From: an uncultured Clostridia bacterium
GTDB lineage: Bacteria; Bacillota; Clostridia; Oscillospirales; Acutalibacteraceae
Direction: 5' to 3'
Length of the DNA stretch: 64,000 bases
NCBI GenBank assembly: GCA_944384825.1
Contig: CALWUT010000006.1
Coordinates: forward strand, 1-64,000
The notes beneath the pieces were generated by a model. That model had not been told where the DNA came from. It worked only from the letters and a program-made list of their open reading frames with translations, and did not search any database. The translations under genes were made by a program, and so were the position numbers. Positions within the stretch are counted from its first letter, which is position 1. Each line of letters starts with the position of its first letter. Shown here one piece after another: positions 1-8,825 of this stretch.

Positions 1-137
1 TTTTTTTTTCGATTAATTAAAAAAAAAAAAAATAAATTTTATATGTAATTTTTTTTTAATTTTTTTTTTTTTTGATTTTATTTTTTTTTTTTTTGTATAA
101 AATATAAGTGTATAAATTTGAAAGGAGTTGTTTATTA
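1..137. other. Homopolymeric A/T leader region
   Basis: Almost pure runs of T and A up to base 107, then the ribosome binding site of the first gene (AAAGGAG at 121-127). No gene is visible. A TATAAAAT-like element near 96-103 could be a -10 box, but base composition alone would produce one here. Confidence 0.5.
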
Positions 138-1334
138 ATGGCCAAAAGTTTAAAAATGTTTGTAAGAGAAAGTGCAATAAAAAAGGAAGTAGCTACTTGG
201 TCTTTAAAGGATTGCGAAGAATATTTACAAAAGCACAAAAATGACAACCTTAAAAAAAATTCGTTATTGAATAAAAAAATATCAATTGTAAGCAAATTTT
301 CAAGTGCTGTAAACGCGGCAAAAAATATCTCTGGCAAAAGCAGACAAAACGCTCTAAGAGATATACCATTTGAATTTTTGGTAAAAAACGCTCCTAAAGA
401 AGCTCAAGATCCTAAAAATAGTAAAAAATTAAAATCCTACCAAAAAAACACTGGCGTATATTTATGGTCGTTAGGCTATGATTTAAGAAAATTCATAGGC
501 GCAGGTTGCAGTGCAGTTATTTGGGAAAGAAAAGATGGCAAAGTGATGCGCGTTGCGTGCAATAACAAATATCTAGGATTTATCGAGACAAACGATGCAG
601 TCTCCGAAGTTAAAGACTCAAAAACAATTGAAGATATAATTAGGGATAAGGAAAGAAATTCAAAACATTTATTTGTCGCAAAACACATTGAAACCGATCA
701 CGATAAGAGCGGAAAAGCTGTATTTGAAACAGAATTAGCAAGTCATGGTGATTTACAAAAATTCAAAAATGAAAATTATAAATATGATATACAAAGTATT
801 TTACAAATGGCCTCTGACTCTTTAAAGGGATTAAAAGTACTTCACGATAAAGGATATTCTCACAATGATATAAAACCAGACAACATTTTAGTGACGGATA
901 AAACTAAAAAAGACAAATCTTCTCGTATCAATCTTAAAATAGCAGATTTTGGCGCTATGACAAGAATCGATAATACCTACAAAATTTTTACAAACAAAAA
1001 ATTTCGTGCGCCGGATTTCTGGAAATTAAATAAGGAAGCGGTTGAAAAGAGAGATGTTTATTCATTAGGTTGTATATTTATAGGATTGCTTATGAAAGAT
1101 GAAAACTTCAGCCAAAATTACCAACGTTTTTCCAAAGAACTAATAAACATAGGTGCGGAAAATTTTTCTAGTAAATATTTAGAACATTTTACACCAGACG
1201 AAAAAATAATTCCTTTTTTAAATTTAATTATGCTTATGGTTAAGCCGGATTATAAAAGTCGTGTAGATGTTGATCAAGCTTTAACTAAGTTGAAAGGAAT
1301 TAAAGGCCTAGCGTCACAATCAAAGCAAAGATAA
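138..1334 (+). CDS. Eukaryotic-like Ser/Thr protein kinase-fold protein
   Basis: 398 residues from the ATG at 138, which has AAAGGAG 10 bases upstream. An upstream in-frame GTG at 108 is less likely. The first ~115 residues are basic and unrecognised; the rest is a kinase fold. Visible motifs are a glycine-rich loop (GAGCSAV, about 121), catalytic loop HNDIKPDN (about 242-249; HRD has become HND but Asp and Asn remain), DFG (about 270), an APE-like APDFW, and DVYSLGC in helix F. The beta-3 VAxK lysine is not obvious: the strand reads KVMRVA, with Arg near the expected place, so activity is uncertain. There is no transmembrane or PASTA segment, so it is not a PrkC-type receptor kinase. No phosphatase partner adjoins it, and the gene stands alone before a decayed region. 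It could act on host or own proteins; this is inference. Confidence 0.75.
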   Translation: MAKSLKMFVRESAIKKEVATWSLKDCEEYLQKHKNDNLKKNSLLNKKISIVSKFSSAVNAAKNISGKSRQNALRDIPFEFLVKNAPKEAQDPKNSKKLKSYQKNTGVYLWSLGYDLRKFIGAGCSAVIWERKDGKVMRVACNNKYLGFIETNDAVSEVKDSKTIEDIIRDKERNSKHLFVAKHIETDHDKSGKAVFETELASHGDLQKFKNENYKYDIQSILQMASDSLKGLKVLHDKGYSHNDIKPDNILVTDKTKKDKSSRINLKIADFGAMTRIDNTYKIFTNKKFRAPDFWKLNKEAVEKRDVYSLGCIFIGLLMKDENFSQNYQRFSKELINIGAENFSSKYLEHFTPDEKIIPFLNLIMLMVKPDYKSRVDVDQALTKLKGIKGLASQSKQR

Positions 1335-1481
1335 GGGTGGTAAAATCAATTAGTAAATGTGAGTTTTTATGTGAGGGGAACAAGACTTAAATGATTCAAA
1401 TTTATTATAAGAATAGACAAAAATATTCATAAAAAATTTAAAAGCATCTAAAGAAAAAACATTTGGAACGACAATGTAAAA

Positions 1482-1512
1482 CGACAATATTGTAAAAGTA
1501 TGACTATTGTCG
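1482..1512. repeat. Inverted repeat with CGACAATA arms
   Basis: CGACAATA (1482-1489) pairs perfectly with TATTGTCG (1505-1512) around a 15-base loop. The left arm is preceded by a direct copy of ACGACAAT at 1469-1476. The CGACAAT core recurs in the 12-bp stem upstream of the histidine kinase (37484-37518). Function unknown. Confidence 0.5.
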
Positions 1513-1562
1513 CGAAAATAAGAACGCATTTCCAGGCAAGATACATTTAGGTAGTTTAGATT

Positions 1563-1610
1563 AGCACCTGAAAAGTAAAATTTTGCTTTAGGTGCTTAAT
1601 TTGTCTTATT
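1563..1610 (+). terminator. Possible terminator hairpin
   Basis: AGCACCT (1563-1569) pairs with AGGTGCT (1590-1596), with weaker pairing inside. It is followed by a T-rich stretch (TAATTTGTCTTATTTT). It lies 230 bases after the kinase gene, so it could end a long transcript from there or be a relic of the decayed element beside it. Confidence 0.35.
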
Positions 1611-1699
1611 TTGTATCCTATTGTTTTGGTGTCCTTGTTACACTAGTTTTGAATTTTCTATTTTTTGTTTAGCTTGTTATATAATTATACACTGTAGAT

Positions 1700-1912
1700 T
1701 TATTTGTTTTCATTAGTTTTCCTGCTGCTTTTCCGCTGTTCCTTAGTAAAGTATTTGTATTGTTTCCCTTTTAAACTCCTCGTTATAATTTAATTAGGTT
1801 ATGAATTTCCTTGTGATATTGCTGTTTACCATTTGATTTCCACGCTTCCCATATTTTATCTTTTACATTCTTCCATTATATCGCTTTGCCTCTTACTTGA
1901 ACATTCCCATGA
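1700..1912 (-). pseudogene. Decayed IS3-type transposase OrfA fragment
   Basis: One minus-strand frame reads, between stop codons, pieces such as YGKRGNQMVNSNITRKFIT and then NYNEEFKRETIQILY followed by GTAEKQQEN. The second piece resembles the conserved start of IS3/IS911 OrfA helix-turn-helix proteins (KRY-EEFK-E-V-LY). Several in-frame stops and the absence of any OrfB show it is dead. The similarity is short and judged by eye, so this is a tentative call. No terminal inverted repeats or target duplications were found. Confidence 0.35.
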
Positions 1913-1935
1913 TGTAACAATTTAGATTAAAGTTA

Positions 1936-1971
1936 TTGACATTTATTAGATTTGAGTTATAACTCTATAAT
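1936..1971 (+). promoter_or_regulatory. Sigma-A-type promoter of the V-ATPase operon
   Basis: TTGACA at 1936-1941 and TATAAC at 1958-1963 with a 16-base spacer. A second better-matching TATAAT at 1966-1971 sits too far from this -35. It is the only convincing promoter before the nine-gene ATPase operon. Confidence 0.6.
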
Positions 1972-1975
1972 GTGT

Positions 1976-2016
1976 AGAATTTAAATTATGAGGATAGAAT
2001 TTAAACTAGGAGGGAT
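1976..2016 (+). repeat. Tandem imperfect repeat duplicating an SD-like sequence
   Basis: Two adjacent ~20-base units, 1976-1995 and 1996-2016, share AGAATTTAAA then a purine-rich SD-like end (GAGGAT in the first, GGAGGGAT in the second). Only the second is placed to serve the ATG at 2022. Confidence 0.6.
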
Positions 2017-2021
2017 ATAAA

Positions 2022-2333
2022 ATGGAAGATATGATTGGCCGAATTATTGAACTTGATAAAAAGGCAAGGGATGACGTATCAAGAGCAAGACAGCTTAAGT
2101 TAGACTCAGAACAAAAAATAAGCGCTTTAAAAGAGAAAAAACGTTCTGAGTATATAAATCGTGCAAGAATAGACATAAAAGAGCGGGAAAAAGACGAAAA
2201 AATTAAAGCTTGCATAAAACTTTCCGCAGTTGAAGGAATTTACAGAAAAAAAATTCAAAGAATTGAAAAAATATATTCTGAAAATAAAGAAAAATGGGTC
2301 AGTACAATAATCAGCAGAGTAAAAGCCAACTAG
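2022..2333 (+). CDS. ntpF: V-type ATPase peripheral-stalk subunit (G/H type, NtpF-like)
   Basis: 103 residues, highly charged and almost wholly helical (runs of Lys, Glu, Arg), as expected of the coiled-coil stalk subunit that pairs with subunit E and holds the catalytic head still. It is the first gene of the operon, the place ntpF holds in Enterococcus hirae. AGGAGGG lies 9 bases before the ATG. Sequence identity in this family is low, so the call rests on length, composition and position. Confidence 0.75.
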   Translation: MEDMIGRIIELDKKARDDVSRARQLKLDSEQKISALKEKKRSEYINRARIDIKEREKDEKIKACIKLSAVEGIYRKKIQRIEKIYSENKEKWVSTIISRVKAN

Positions 2334-2372
2334 TAATTTAATAAATCTAATAAAGCTTTAGTCAGAAGAGAA

Positions 2373-2441
2373 AGAGAGGTGAAGCAAAGCAGCTAAAATT
2401 TTGGATTTAATTCTGAAACTCTTTAGTTCTTTGCATACTTG
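2373..2441 (+). promoter_or_regulatory. SD separated from the ntpC start by a hairpin
   Basis: AGAGAGGTGA (2373-2382) is the only SD-like sequence near the gene but lies about 60 bases from the start. Between them GCAAAG (2384-2389) pairs with CTTTGC (2429-2434), and CTAAA (2393-2397) with TTTAG (2422-2426). Folding would leave about 5-8 unpaired bases between SD and start. Confidence 0.55.
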
Positions 2442-3479
2442 ATGATACTTTCTTATGCGTCTAGTGCAGTACTTTCAAAAGCTCGCGCAATGTATGGAAA
2501 AAGAATTTCATCTAAAAGTTATGAAGAACTTTTATCCTGCAGGAATATTTCTGATATTGCAATGTACCTTAAGAAAAAAACCAATTATAAAGACGTATTA
2601 TCAAAGATCAATGAAAACCATGTTCACCGCCGTGAATTGGAATCAAGTTTAAAATCAAAGCTTTTTATAGACTTCGAAACTCTTGCGCGCTACGATATTT
2701 CAGTAGGAGAACATTTTTATGAATATCTTATCTCAAGAGCCGAAATAGAACAGTTTATGAAAACTTTAATGCTTATGTCTGCCGGAAAATGCAAAAAGGA
2801 AAATCTAGATATACCAGAATTTTTTTTAGGTCATACAAAAGTAGATTTAAGAGGTCTATCTAATGTTCAAAGCTATGATGACTTACTAAAATCAGTAAAA
2901 AAATCAGTTTACTTTAAAATACTTTCTAAATTTAAACCTAACGATGGAGAAGCGCTTAATATTACTGCTATTGAAACTGCTCTGCACAATCACTTACATC
3001 AAGTAGTATTTAAAATAATAAATAAATATGTTAAAGGAAAAGCTCAGAAAGAACTCAAATCATTTTTTGAATTGTACACAGACCTTAGTAATATGATAAG
3101 AATTGTTCGTATGAGAAAATTTTATAAACTTACTCCCGAATATATGATGAATTCACTCATTGACGGAGGCGCTCTTAAAACGGAAAAACTAAAATCCTTT
3201 GTAGAGTCTCCTACTGATAAGCAAATGATGACAGATATGAAAAATACTCCTATGGGTAAAAAGTGGTTTTCAAGGAACTTGGATGTAGTAGATAAAGTTC
3301 CAATTAACATGCGTTTTAATTGGTGTAAGCATAATATAAGATTTTCTATTTCACCTCCTATAGTATTAATATCGTACGTATTTCTTAAAGAAGTAGAAAT
3401 TTTAAATATAATTACTATAATTGAAGGAGTGAAGTATAAATTATCTCCGGAGGAAATTAGAAAAATGTTAATAAAATAA
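2442..3479 (+). CDS. ntpC: V-type ATPase subunit C (d-type, AC39 family)
   Basis: 345 residues from ATG 2442 (a TTG lies directly before it at 2439; an in-frame TAG at 2424 rules out a longer protein). This is the funnel-shaped subunit linking the central rotor stalk to the membrane ring. The N-terminus (SYASSAVLSKARAMYG) and the repeated AC39-type helical segments match the family, and the length is normal. In E. hirae this gene follows ntpE; here it precedes ntpI, an order common in Clostridia. The start has no SD within 30 bases; see the hairpin feature just upstream. Confidence 0.85.
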   Translation: MILSYASSAVLSKARAMYGKRISSKSYEELLSCRNISDIAMYLKKKTNYKDVLSKINENHVHRRELESSLKSKLFIDFETLARYDISVGEHFYEYLISRAEIEQFMKTLMLMSAGKCKKENLDIPEFFLGHTKVDLRGLSNVQSYDDLLKSVKKSVYFKILSKFKPNDGEALNITAIETALHNHLHQVVFKIINKYVKGKAQKELKSFFELYTDLSNMIRIVRMRKFYKLTPEYMMNSLIDGGALKTEKLKSFVESPTDKQMMTDMKNTPMGKKWFSRNLDVVDKVPINMRFNWCKHNIRFSISPPIVLISYVFLKEVEILNIITIIEGVKYKLSPEEIRKMLIK

Positions 3480-3526
3480 GGTTTTTTAATTAATCATTTT
3501 ATAAAAAGAAAGGCGGGAAAAATAAA

Positions 3527-5485
3527 GTGTCAATTTGCAAAATGAGCTGCATAAGTATAATAGGCTCGATAAAAAGGCTGGATGAAGTAGTTAATATGTG
3601 CGGAGAGTCTAAAATATTTCAACCGGATAATGTTTCTTCTTTTTACTCAAATACAGAAAAATTCTTACCGATATCTGAAGAAAATCCTTTTGCTTCTCCG
3701 CTGATGAAACTAAAAAATATAATATATTCCTGCGGTGCAAAGCCCGAAGAAACAGATATATCAAATTTTCATATAAGTCGCAGTAAGATAGATAAGTATG
3801 TTAAATTTATTTCCGGAAAAGTAGAAAGTTTGGTAGATGAAAAAAGAAAAATTTACGGACAAATTGCTTCTAATAATGAGGAACTTGAGAAGTTAAAACA
3901 TTTTTATGGTTTGGATAAAACTTTGAAGGAAATTCTTTCATGTGAATATGTCAAAGTACATTTCGGTAAAATTCCAAAGGAAATTTATGCTAGATTTGAC
4001 GATTACGCTGAAAAAAGTAAAAAAATGGGTATAGAACTTGTTTTCTTTGGATATGACGAAGATGACGAATATCAGTGGGGCGTTTACTTCGCAAGTTTAG
4101 AAAGCACCGATGAAACAGACAGAATTTTTTCAAGTATGCATTTTGAAGAAGTAACTCTGCAGTCATGTGATGCTACGCCTTATAACAGAGCTGCGCAACT
4201 ACGCAATCTTTCTAAAGAGCTTTATAAAAAAATAGATATCATTGAAAGAGAAATTGCAGAGTTTTGGAGTTCACAAAGTAATAAATGTATGAGTTTTTAT
4301 AATAAGCTTTTACAGTTAAATACTTACTTTGAAATAAAATCATATGCATCTAGATATAATGAGTGTTTCATACTTGTCGGATGGGTTCCTAAAGAAAAAT
4401 CCGGATTTTTTTCTAACCAGCTCACTAAAATATTAGGAGTGGAATGTTCGCTTGAAGAGGGATCAAATTTACTTTCGAATTCTCCTCCCGTTAAACTCAG
4501 TAATAAAAAAATATTTAAGCCGTTTGAATTTTTCGTAAGTACGTACGGAATGCCTTCTTATAATGAAATCGATCCCACTCCTTTCGTAGCAATAACATAT
4601 ATTCTGCTTTTTGGTATAATGTTTGCGGATTTAGGGCAAGGAATTGTAGTTTCTTTTGTAGGATGGATTATGTGGAAATTAAAAAATATGAAACTAGGTA
4701 AAATTTTGATTCCCTGCGGTATATCTTCAGCTTTTTTCGGAGCGATTTTCGGTTCTGTATTCGGATTTGAACACGTACTCGATCCGCTTTATCATTTCTT
4801 GTTTGGATTTGAGGAAAAACCGATAGAAGTGATGAGCCCTGCGGCTTCAGGAATGATAATATATGCCGCTGTAGGCTTAGGGGTATTACTTTTAATAGTA
4901 TCTATGACTCTAGGAATTTACTCACTAGTAAAAAGAAAAGATTTCGGAGAAGCTATATTCAGTTCAAACGGGATTTGTGGATTGGTTTTTTATACTGCAA
5001 TGGTATTTTTAATAGTTGATATGATAATATTTCATTCTGGAATAAGTAATAATCCTTTTTACAGTTTTATCTTTTTAATAGTTCCGATATTAGGAATTAT
5101 GTTTAAAGAAATATTAGTCAAACTTGTAGAAAAAAGAAAAGATTGGAAACCTCAAAGCTGGGGAGATTATTTATCTCAAAGTTTTTTTGAGCTTTTCGAA
5201 GTTATTCTAAGTTACGTTACGAATACTATGTCATTTTTAAGAGTAGGATCGTTTGTACTGGTACATGCCGGAATGATGATGGTGGTCTTTACAATTGCTC
5301 AAATGTTTGGTAATGTAGGTTATGTAATTACGGTTATAGTAGGAAATTTATTTGTAATAGGTCTGGAAGCGTTATTAGCGGGTATTCAAGTTCTGAGACT
5401 TGAATTTTACGAGATGTTCAGTAAGTTCTTTGAGGGTCAAGGGCGTCCTTTCTCGCCGGTAATCGCTAAAGAAAATGCTGAGTAA
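3527..5485 (+). CDS. ntpI: V-type ATPase subunit I (membrane stator, a-subunit)
   Basis: 652 residues, GTG start with AAAGGCGGG upstream. The soluble N-terminal half (1-~335) has long helices that bind the peripheral stalks; the C-terminal half has about seven membrane segments forming the ion half-channels. The essential arginine of the family is present in the last helices (GIQVLRLEFYEMF, R624), as is the closing EGQGRPFSPV motif. It lies in the operon between C and K and is normal in length. Confidence 0.92.
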   Translation: MSICKMSCISIIGSIKRLDEVVNMCGESKIFQPDNVSSFYSNTEKFLPISEENPFASPLMKLKNIIYSCGAKPEETDISNFHISRSKIDKYVKFISGKVESLVDEKRKIYGQIASNNEELEKLKHFYGLDKTLKEILSCEYVKVHFGKIPKEIYARFDDYAEKSKKMGIELVFFGYDEDDEYQWGVYFASLESTDETDRIFSSMHFEEVTLQSCDATPYNRAAQLRNLSKELYKKIDIIEREIAEFWSSQSNKCMSFYNKLLQLNTYFEIKSYASRYNECFILVGWVPKEKSGFFSNQLTKILGVECSLEEGSNLLSNSPPVKLSNKKIFKPFEFFVSTYGMPSYNEIDPTPFVAITYILLFGIMFADLGQGIVVSFVGWIMWKLKNMKLGKILIPCGISSAFFGAIFGSVFGFEHVLDPLYHFLFGFEEKPIEVMSPAASGMIIYAAVGLGVLLLIVSMTLGIYSLVKRKDFGEAIFSSNGICGLVFYTAMVFLIVDMIIFHSGISNNPFYSFIFLIVPILGIMFKEILVKLVEKRKDWKPQSWGDYLSQSFFELFEVILSYVTNTMSFLRVGSFVLVHAGMMMVVFTIAQMFGNVGYVITVIVGNLFVIGLEALLAGIQVLRLEFYEMFSKFFEGQGRPFSPVIAKENAE

Positions 5486-5528
5486 TAATTTTTAATTTTA
5501 ATAATTTAATAGTGGAGGTCAAATATTT

Positions 5529-6011
5529 ATGGAAAGTTTATTTTTTATTTTACCAATAATGTTTATAACGTTGAGTGCATGGTTAGCAGTAAGATTAGTT
5601 AAAAGAGGAGCAAATAAGAAAAAAGCTTTATTTATGCAAATATGTTCGGTTGCAGTTATGATGGCGGGATGTATATTTACTTGCGCCGCAAGCAGTAACG
5701 CTTCAGCGGCCGGTAACGCAACAACTTCCTCAGCTGCAGCAAGTTCTGAAGGTCAAACTTCTTCGGCGTCCGGTGCTGCAAATGCTTTCGGAATAGGTTT
5801 AATAGCGGCGGCTCTTGTTACAGGTCTTTCAGGAATTGGTGGAGGTATTGCAGTTGCTTCTGCCGCGCCGGCAGCTATAGCGGCAACTTCTGAGGATCCA
5901 AAAGCATTTGGTAAAGCTTTAATATTTGTTGCTCTTGGTGAAGGTATAGCTCTTTACGGACTGCTTGTATCTATCATGATATTTAACAAACTGGATCAAC
6001 TAAAGTTTTAG
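5529..6011 (+). CDS. ntpK: V-type ATPase proteolipid subunit K (c-ring)
   Basis: 160 residues with four predicted membrane helices. The second hairpin is a classical c-subunit: GLSGIGGGIAVASAAPAAIAA, then GKALIFVALGEGIALYGLL with the ion-binding Glu138. The first hairpin (about 3-24 and 34-56) has no carboxylate and resembles the second poorly. The two are joined by a Ser/Ala-rich linker (about 55-84). One carboxylate per four-helix unit fits the V-type pattern. GGAGGT lies 9 bases before the ATG. Confidence 0.9.
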   Translation: MESLFFILPIMFITLSAWLAVRLVKRGANKKKALFMQICSVAVMMAGCIFTCAASSNASAAGNATTSSAAASSEGQTSSASGAANAFGIGLIAAALVTGLSGIGGGIAVASAAPAAIAATSEDPKAFGKALIFVALGEGIALYGLLVSIMIFNKLDQLKF

Positions 6012-6022
6012 GGTGAGAAATT

Positions 6023-6331
6023 ATGAAATTTCAGCTAATAAGTAATGATACAGATGCTATAGTAGGAATGCGCTTAGCAGGAATATCAGGAACTATGGTT
6101 CGTACTGAAGAAGATACTCGTAAAGCTCTGTTGGAAACTGTTAAAATGGAAGATGTAGCTATAGTTTTAATTACCGAAGGCGTTGTAAAGCTTTGTGAAG
6201 ACTTGGTATACGATCTTAAAATGAAATGTCATAAACCGCTTATAGTGGAAATTCCAGACAGTAAATCAAATGGAAAAAGTAAGAACTCAATAACAAAGTA
6301 CATCAGGGAATCAATTGGAATTAGAATTTAA
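6023..6331 (+). CDS. ntpG: V-type ATPase subunit F (NtpG)
   Basis: 102 residues, a Rossmann-like small subunit of the central rotor. The opening strand with GMRLAGI, the central DVAIVLITEG and the late PLIVEIPDS are family hallmarks. It starts 11 bases after ntpK with a GGGTGAG ribosome site, and its length is typical. Confidence 0.9.
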   Translation: MKFQLISNDTDAIVGMRLAGISGTMVRTEEDTRKALLETVKMEDVAIVLITEGVVKLCEDLVYDLKMKCHKPLIVEIPDSKSNGKSKNSITKYIRESIGIRI

Positions 6332-6370
6332 AAAATTATATTCAATTAAAAGAAAAAAGGAGGCGAGAAC

Positions 6371-6961
6371 GTGGTGAAAAGCTATAAAGCGAGTAATTTT
6401 TTAAATGTAATAGATAAGTATGCAAAACGTCAGCGGGCTAACATCATAGAAGAAATAAAATCTCAGGAAGAAGCTGCATTACGTAAAGCAGAAGCGGAAA
6501 TAATGGAAGATGCGGAAGCATTGATAAATAAAGAGCTTATAAATATGAAAAATAAGGTATCAATAGAAGTTTCACGTAAGGAACTGGAAGAAAGAAAGAA
6601 AATTTCCCGCAGGCGTAAAGAAATAATGAAGGATATGTTTAAAGAGTGCCATAAAAGATTATTGGAATTTACTCTTTCTGAAGATTACAAGCAATTTTTA
6701 AAGCAATATTCTTCTGAAATATCCCGGGTGCTCACGGGCGATACCGGACTTTTTGTAAAAGAGGAAGATTTAAAGTATGAAAAGACAATAAAAGAAGGTT
6801 TTGGGAAGCCTTGTAAGATATACGCTGCTAAAGACATACTTATTGGTGGAATCCGGGGATACAGCTTATCAAAAAAAATTATAGCTGACGAAACTTTGGA
6901 TGCTAAACTCAAAGAACAAGAAGATTGGGCAGCAGAGAATTTTGGAATTCTGCTAGTATAG
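6371..6961 (+). CDS. ntpE: V-type ATPase subunit E (peripheral stalk)
   Basis: 196 residues, GTG start behind AAGGAGGCG. The N-terminal ~110 residues form a charged coiled coil that pairs with the first gene's product. The C-terminal part is the globular domain (GGIRGYSLSKKIIADETLDAKL) that binds subunit B. Length and operon place are normal. Confidence 0.88.
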   Translation: MVKSYKASNFLNVIDKYAKRQRANIIEEIKSQEEAALRKAEAEIMEDAEALINKELINMKNKVSIEVSRKELEERKKISRRRKEIMKDMFKECHKRLLEFTLSEDYKQFLKQYSSEISRVLTGDTGLFVKEEDLKYEKTIKEGFGKPCKIYAAKDILIGGIRGYSLSKKIIADETLDAKLKEQEDWAAENFGILLV

Positions 6962-6986
6962 CAGTTTTACCGAACATCTTAGGATT

Positions 6987-7029
6987 GGAGGACAGGCGTT
7001 AGCGACGACTAAAAACGTTTAACGCTTCT
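6987..7029 (+). promoter_or_regulatory. SD separated from the ntpA start by a hairpin
   Basis: GGAGG (6987-6991) is 38 bases before the TTG start, far beyond normal spacing. Between them AGGCGTTA (6994-7001) pairs with TAACGCTT (7020-7027) around an 18-base loop (one G-T pair). Folding leaves only two bases on each side of the stem. Confidence 0.6.
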
Positions 7030-8805
7030 TTGAGTATTATGGATACGAATAATGTAATATATGGAATAAATGGTCCTGTGGTAACAGTTAGAAACACCAG
7101 ATCGTTTTCAATGATGGAAATGGTTTACGTAGGCTCCGACCGTCTAGTAGGAGAAGTAATTGGCGTAACAGATGAAGTTACTACTATACAAGTTTATGAA
7201 GAAACCACAGGATTAAAACCCGGTGAAGCAGTAGAAGGTACCGGAGGGCCTATGAAAGTTTGTTTAGGTCCCGGACTTCTTAACAACATATTTGACGGAA
7301 TCGAAAGACCTTTAAAAGAAATTGAAAAAAAAAGTGGAGTATTTATATCGAGAGGTTGTAATGTTGATTCGCTAAGCCGCGAAAAGCTTTGGAATACAAA
7401 AATACTTGTTAAACCGGGAGATATATTATCCGAAGGAACAGTATATGCCACTTGCGTTGAAACTTCTATTATCACTCACAAATGCATGGTACCACCAGGA
7501 GTTTCCGGAGAGGTGATAGAAGTAGCTGAAAACGGAGAATATAAAATTAATGAAATAATAGTAAAATTAAAGTCAGACAGCGGTGAGATTAATGATTTAA
7601 CTTTATGTCAGTATTGGCCGATCCGTATTCCAAGACCAATTAGAAATCGCTTACCGGCTAATATTCCTTTAATTACCGGGCAGAGAATTATAGACACTCT
7701 TTTCCCGGTGGCTAAAGGAGGAGTTGCAGCGGTTCCCGGTGGATTCGGGACGGGAAAAACCATGACGCAGCATCAACTTGCCAAATGGTGTGACGCAGAT
7801 ATAATTGTGTATGTGGGATGCGGAGAACGCGGTAACGAGATGAGTCAAGTCGTTGATGAATTTTCTCATCTTATCGATCCTAAATCAGGAAAGCCTATGA
7901 CGGAAAGAACAGTCCTTATAGCTAACACTTCGAATATGCCTGTAGCTGCGCGTGAAGCTTCAATATATACCGGTATAACTCTAGCAGAATACTATAGGGA
8001 CATGGGCTATGACGTTGCAATAATGGCTGATTCAACTTCACGGTGGGCTGAAGCTTTAAGAGAAATTTCAGGAAGACTTGAAGAAATGCCGGCAGAAGAA
8101 GGATTTCCTCCTTACTTGCCCTCAAGACTTTCTGAATTTTATGAAAGAGCAGGTCGAGTGCAAATTTTAGGAGGCCCGGAGGGGTCAGTAACCATAATAG
8201 GAGCAGTTTCGCCTCAAGGATCTGATTTTTCTGAACCGGTTACTCAAAATACAAAAAGGTTTGTAAGATGTTTCTGGGCTCTTGACAAAGCTTTGGCTTA
8301 TGCCAGGCATTATCCCGCCATTAACTGGATAAATAGCTATAGTGAGTATTTCACGGATCTCGATAAATGGTATGCAACTAATTTTGGAGAATCTTTTATA
8401 AAGTATAGGAAAAAGATTTCTTCGTTACTTAGTGAAGAAGATAAGCTCATGGAGATAGTAAAATTGGTTGGAGCTGACGTTCTTCCGGACGACCAAAAAT
8501 TAGTAATTGAAATTGCTAAGCTTATACGCGTAGGATTTTTGCAGCAAAACGCTTTTCATAAAGATGATACTTTTGTTCCGCTTGAAAAGCAAAAGAAAAT
8601 GATGAGAATTATACTTTATTTAAATAAACGCGTCAGACAGTTAATTTCGGCGTCTATTCCAATATCGACAGTACTTCAAAGCGGAATATTTGATAAGCTT
8701 ACAAGGATCAAATATGATGTTCCAAATGATAAAATAGATATGATTGACGAGTATAAAAAAGAAATTGACAAAGTTGTAGACGGAATAATACAAAATAAAT
8801 TATAA
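7030..8805 (+). CDS. ntpA: V-type ATPase catalytic subunit A
   Basis: 591 residues. P-loop GGFGTGKT at about 237-244, the non-homologous insert typical of A subunits (about 115-205), the Walker [11 protein letters not shown] segment and the [14 protein letters not shown] motif are all present. It hydrolyses or makes ATP in the A3B3 head. The start is TTG 7030; an in-frame stop at 7000-7002 excludes a longer form, and ATG 7039 is the alternative. Neither has a nearby SD; see the hairpin feature. Confidence 0.95.
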   Translation: MSIMDTNNVIYGINGPVVTVRNTRSFSMMEMVYVGSDRLVGEVIGVTDEVTTIQVYEETTGLKPGEAVEGTGGPMKVCLGPGLLNNIFDGIERPLKEIEKKSGVFISRGCNVDSLSREKLWNTKILVKPGDILSEGTVYATCVETSIITHKCMVPPGVSGEVIEVAENGEYKINEIIVKLKSDSGEINDLTLCQYWPIRIPRPIRNRLPANIPLITGQRIIDTLFPVAKGGVAAVPGGFGTGKTMTQHQLAKWCDADIIVYVGCGERGNEMSQVVDEFSHLIDPKSGKPMTERTVLIANTSNMPVAAREASIYTGITLAEYYRDMGYDVAIMADSTSRWAEALREISGRLEEMPAEEGFPPYLPSRLSEFYERAGRVQILGGPEGSVTIIGAVSPQGSDFSEPVTQNTKRFVRCFWALDKALAYARHYPAINWINSYSEYFTDLDKWYATNFGESFIKYRKKISSLLSEEDKLMEIVKLVGADVLPDDQKLVIEIAKLIRVGFLQQNAFHKDDTFVPLEKQKKMMRIILYLNKRVRQLISASIPISTVLQSGIFDKLTRIKYDVPNDKIDMIDEYKKEIDKVVDGIIQNKL

Positions 8806-8825
8806 AACCAAGGAGGTGGATTAAA

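Larger units (their letters stand above)
1335..1935. other. Long non-coding region with hairpins and decayed DNA
   Basis: No intact gene on either strand. It holds an inverted repeat CGACAATA (1482-1489) / TATTGTCG (1505-1512), a second hairpin at 1563-1596, and a minus-strand stretch resembling a broken IS3-type OrfA (about 1700-1912). The promoter of the V-ATPase operon follows at 1936. Confidence 0.6.

Noticed and set aside
2402..2443. Short TTG-TGA leader peptide overlapping the ntpC start
   Set aside because: No SD at usual distance for its TTG; the hairpin explanation accounts for the gap better.
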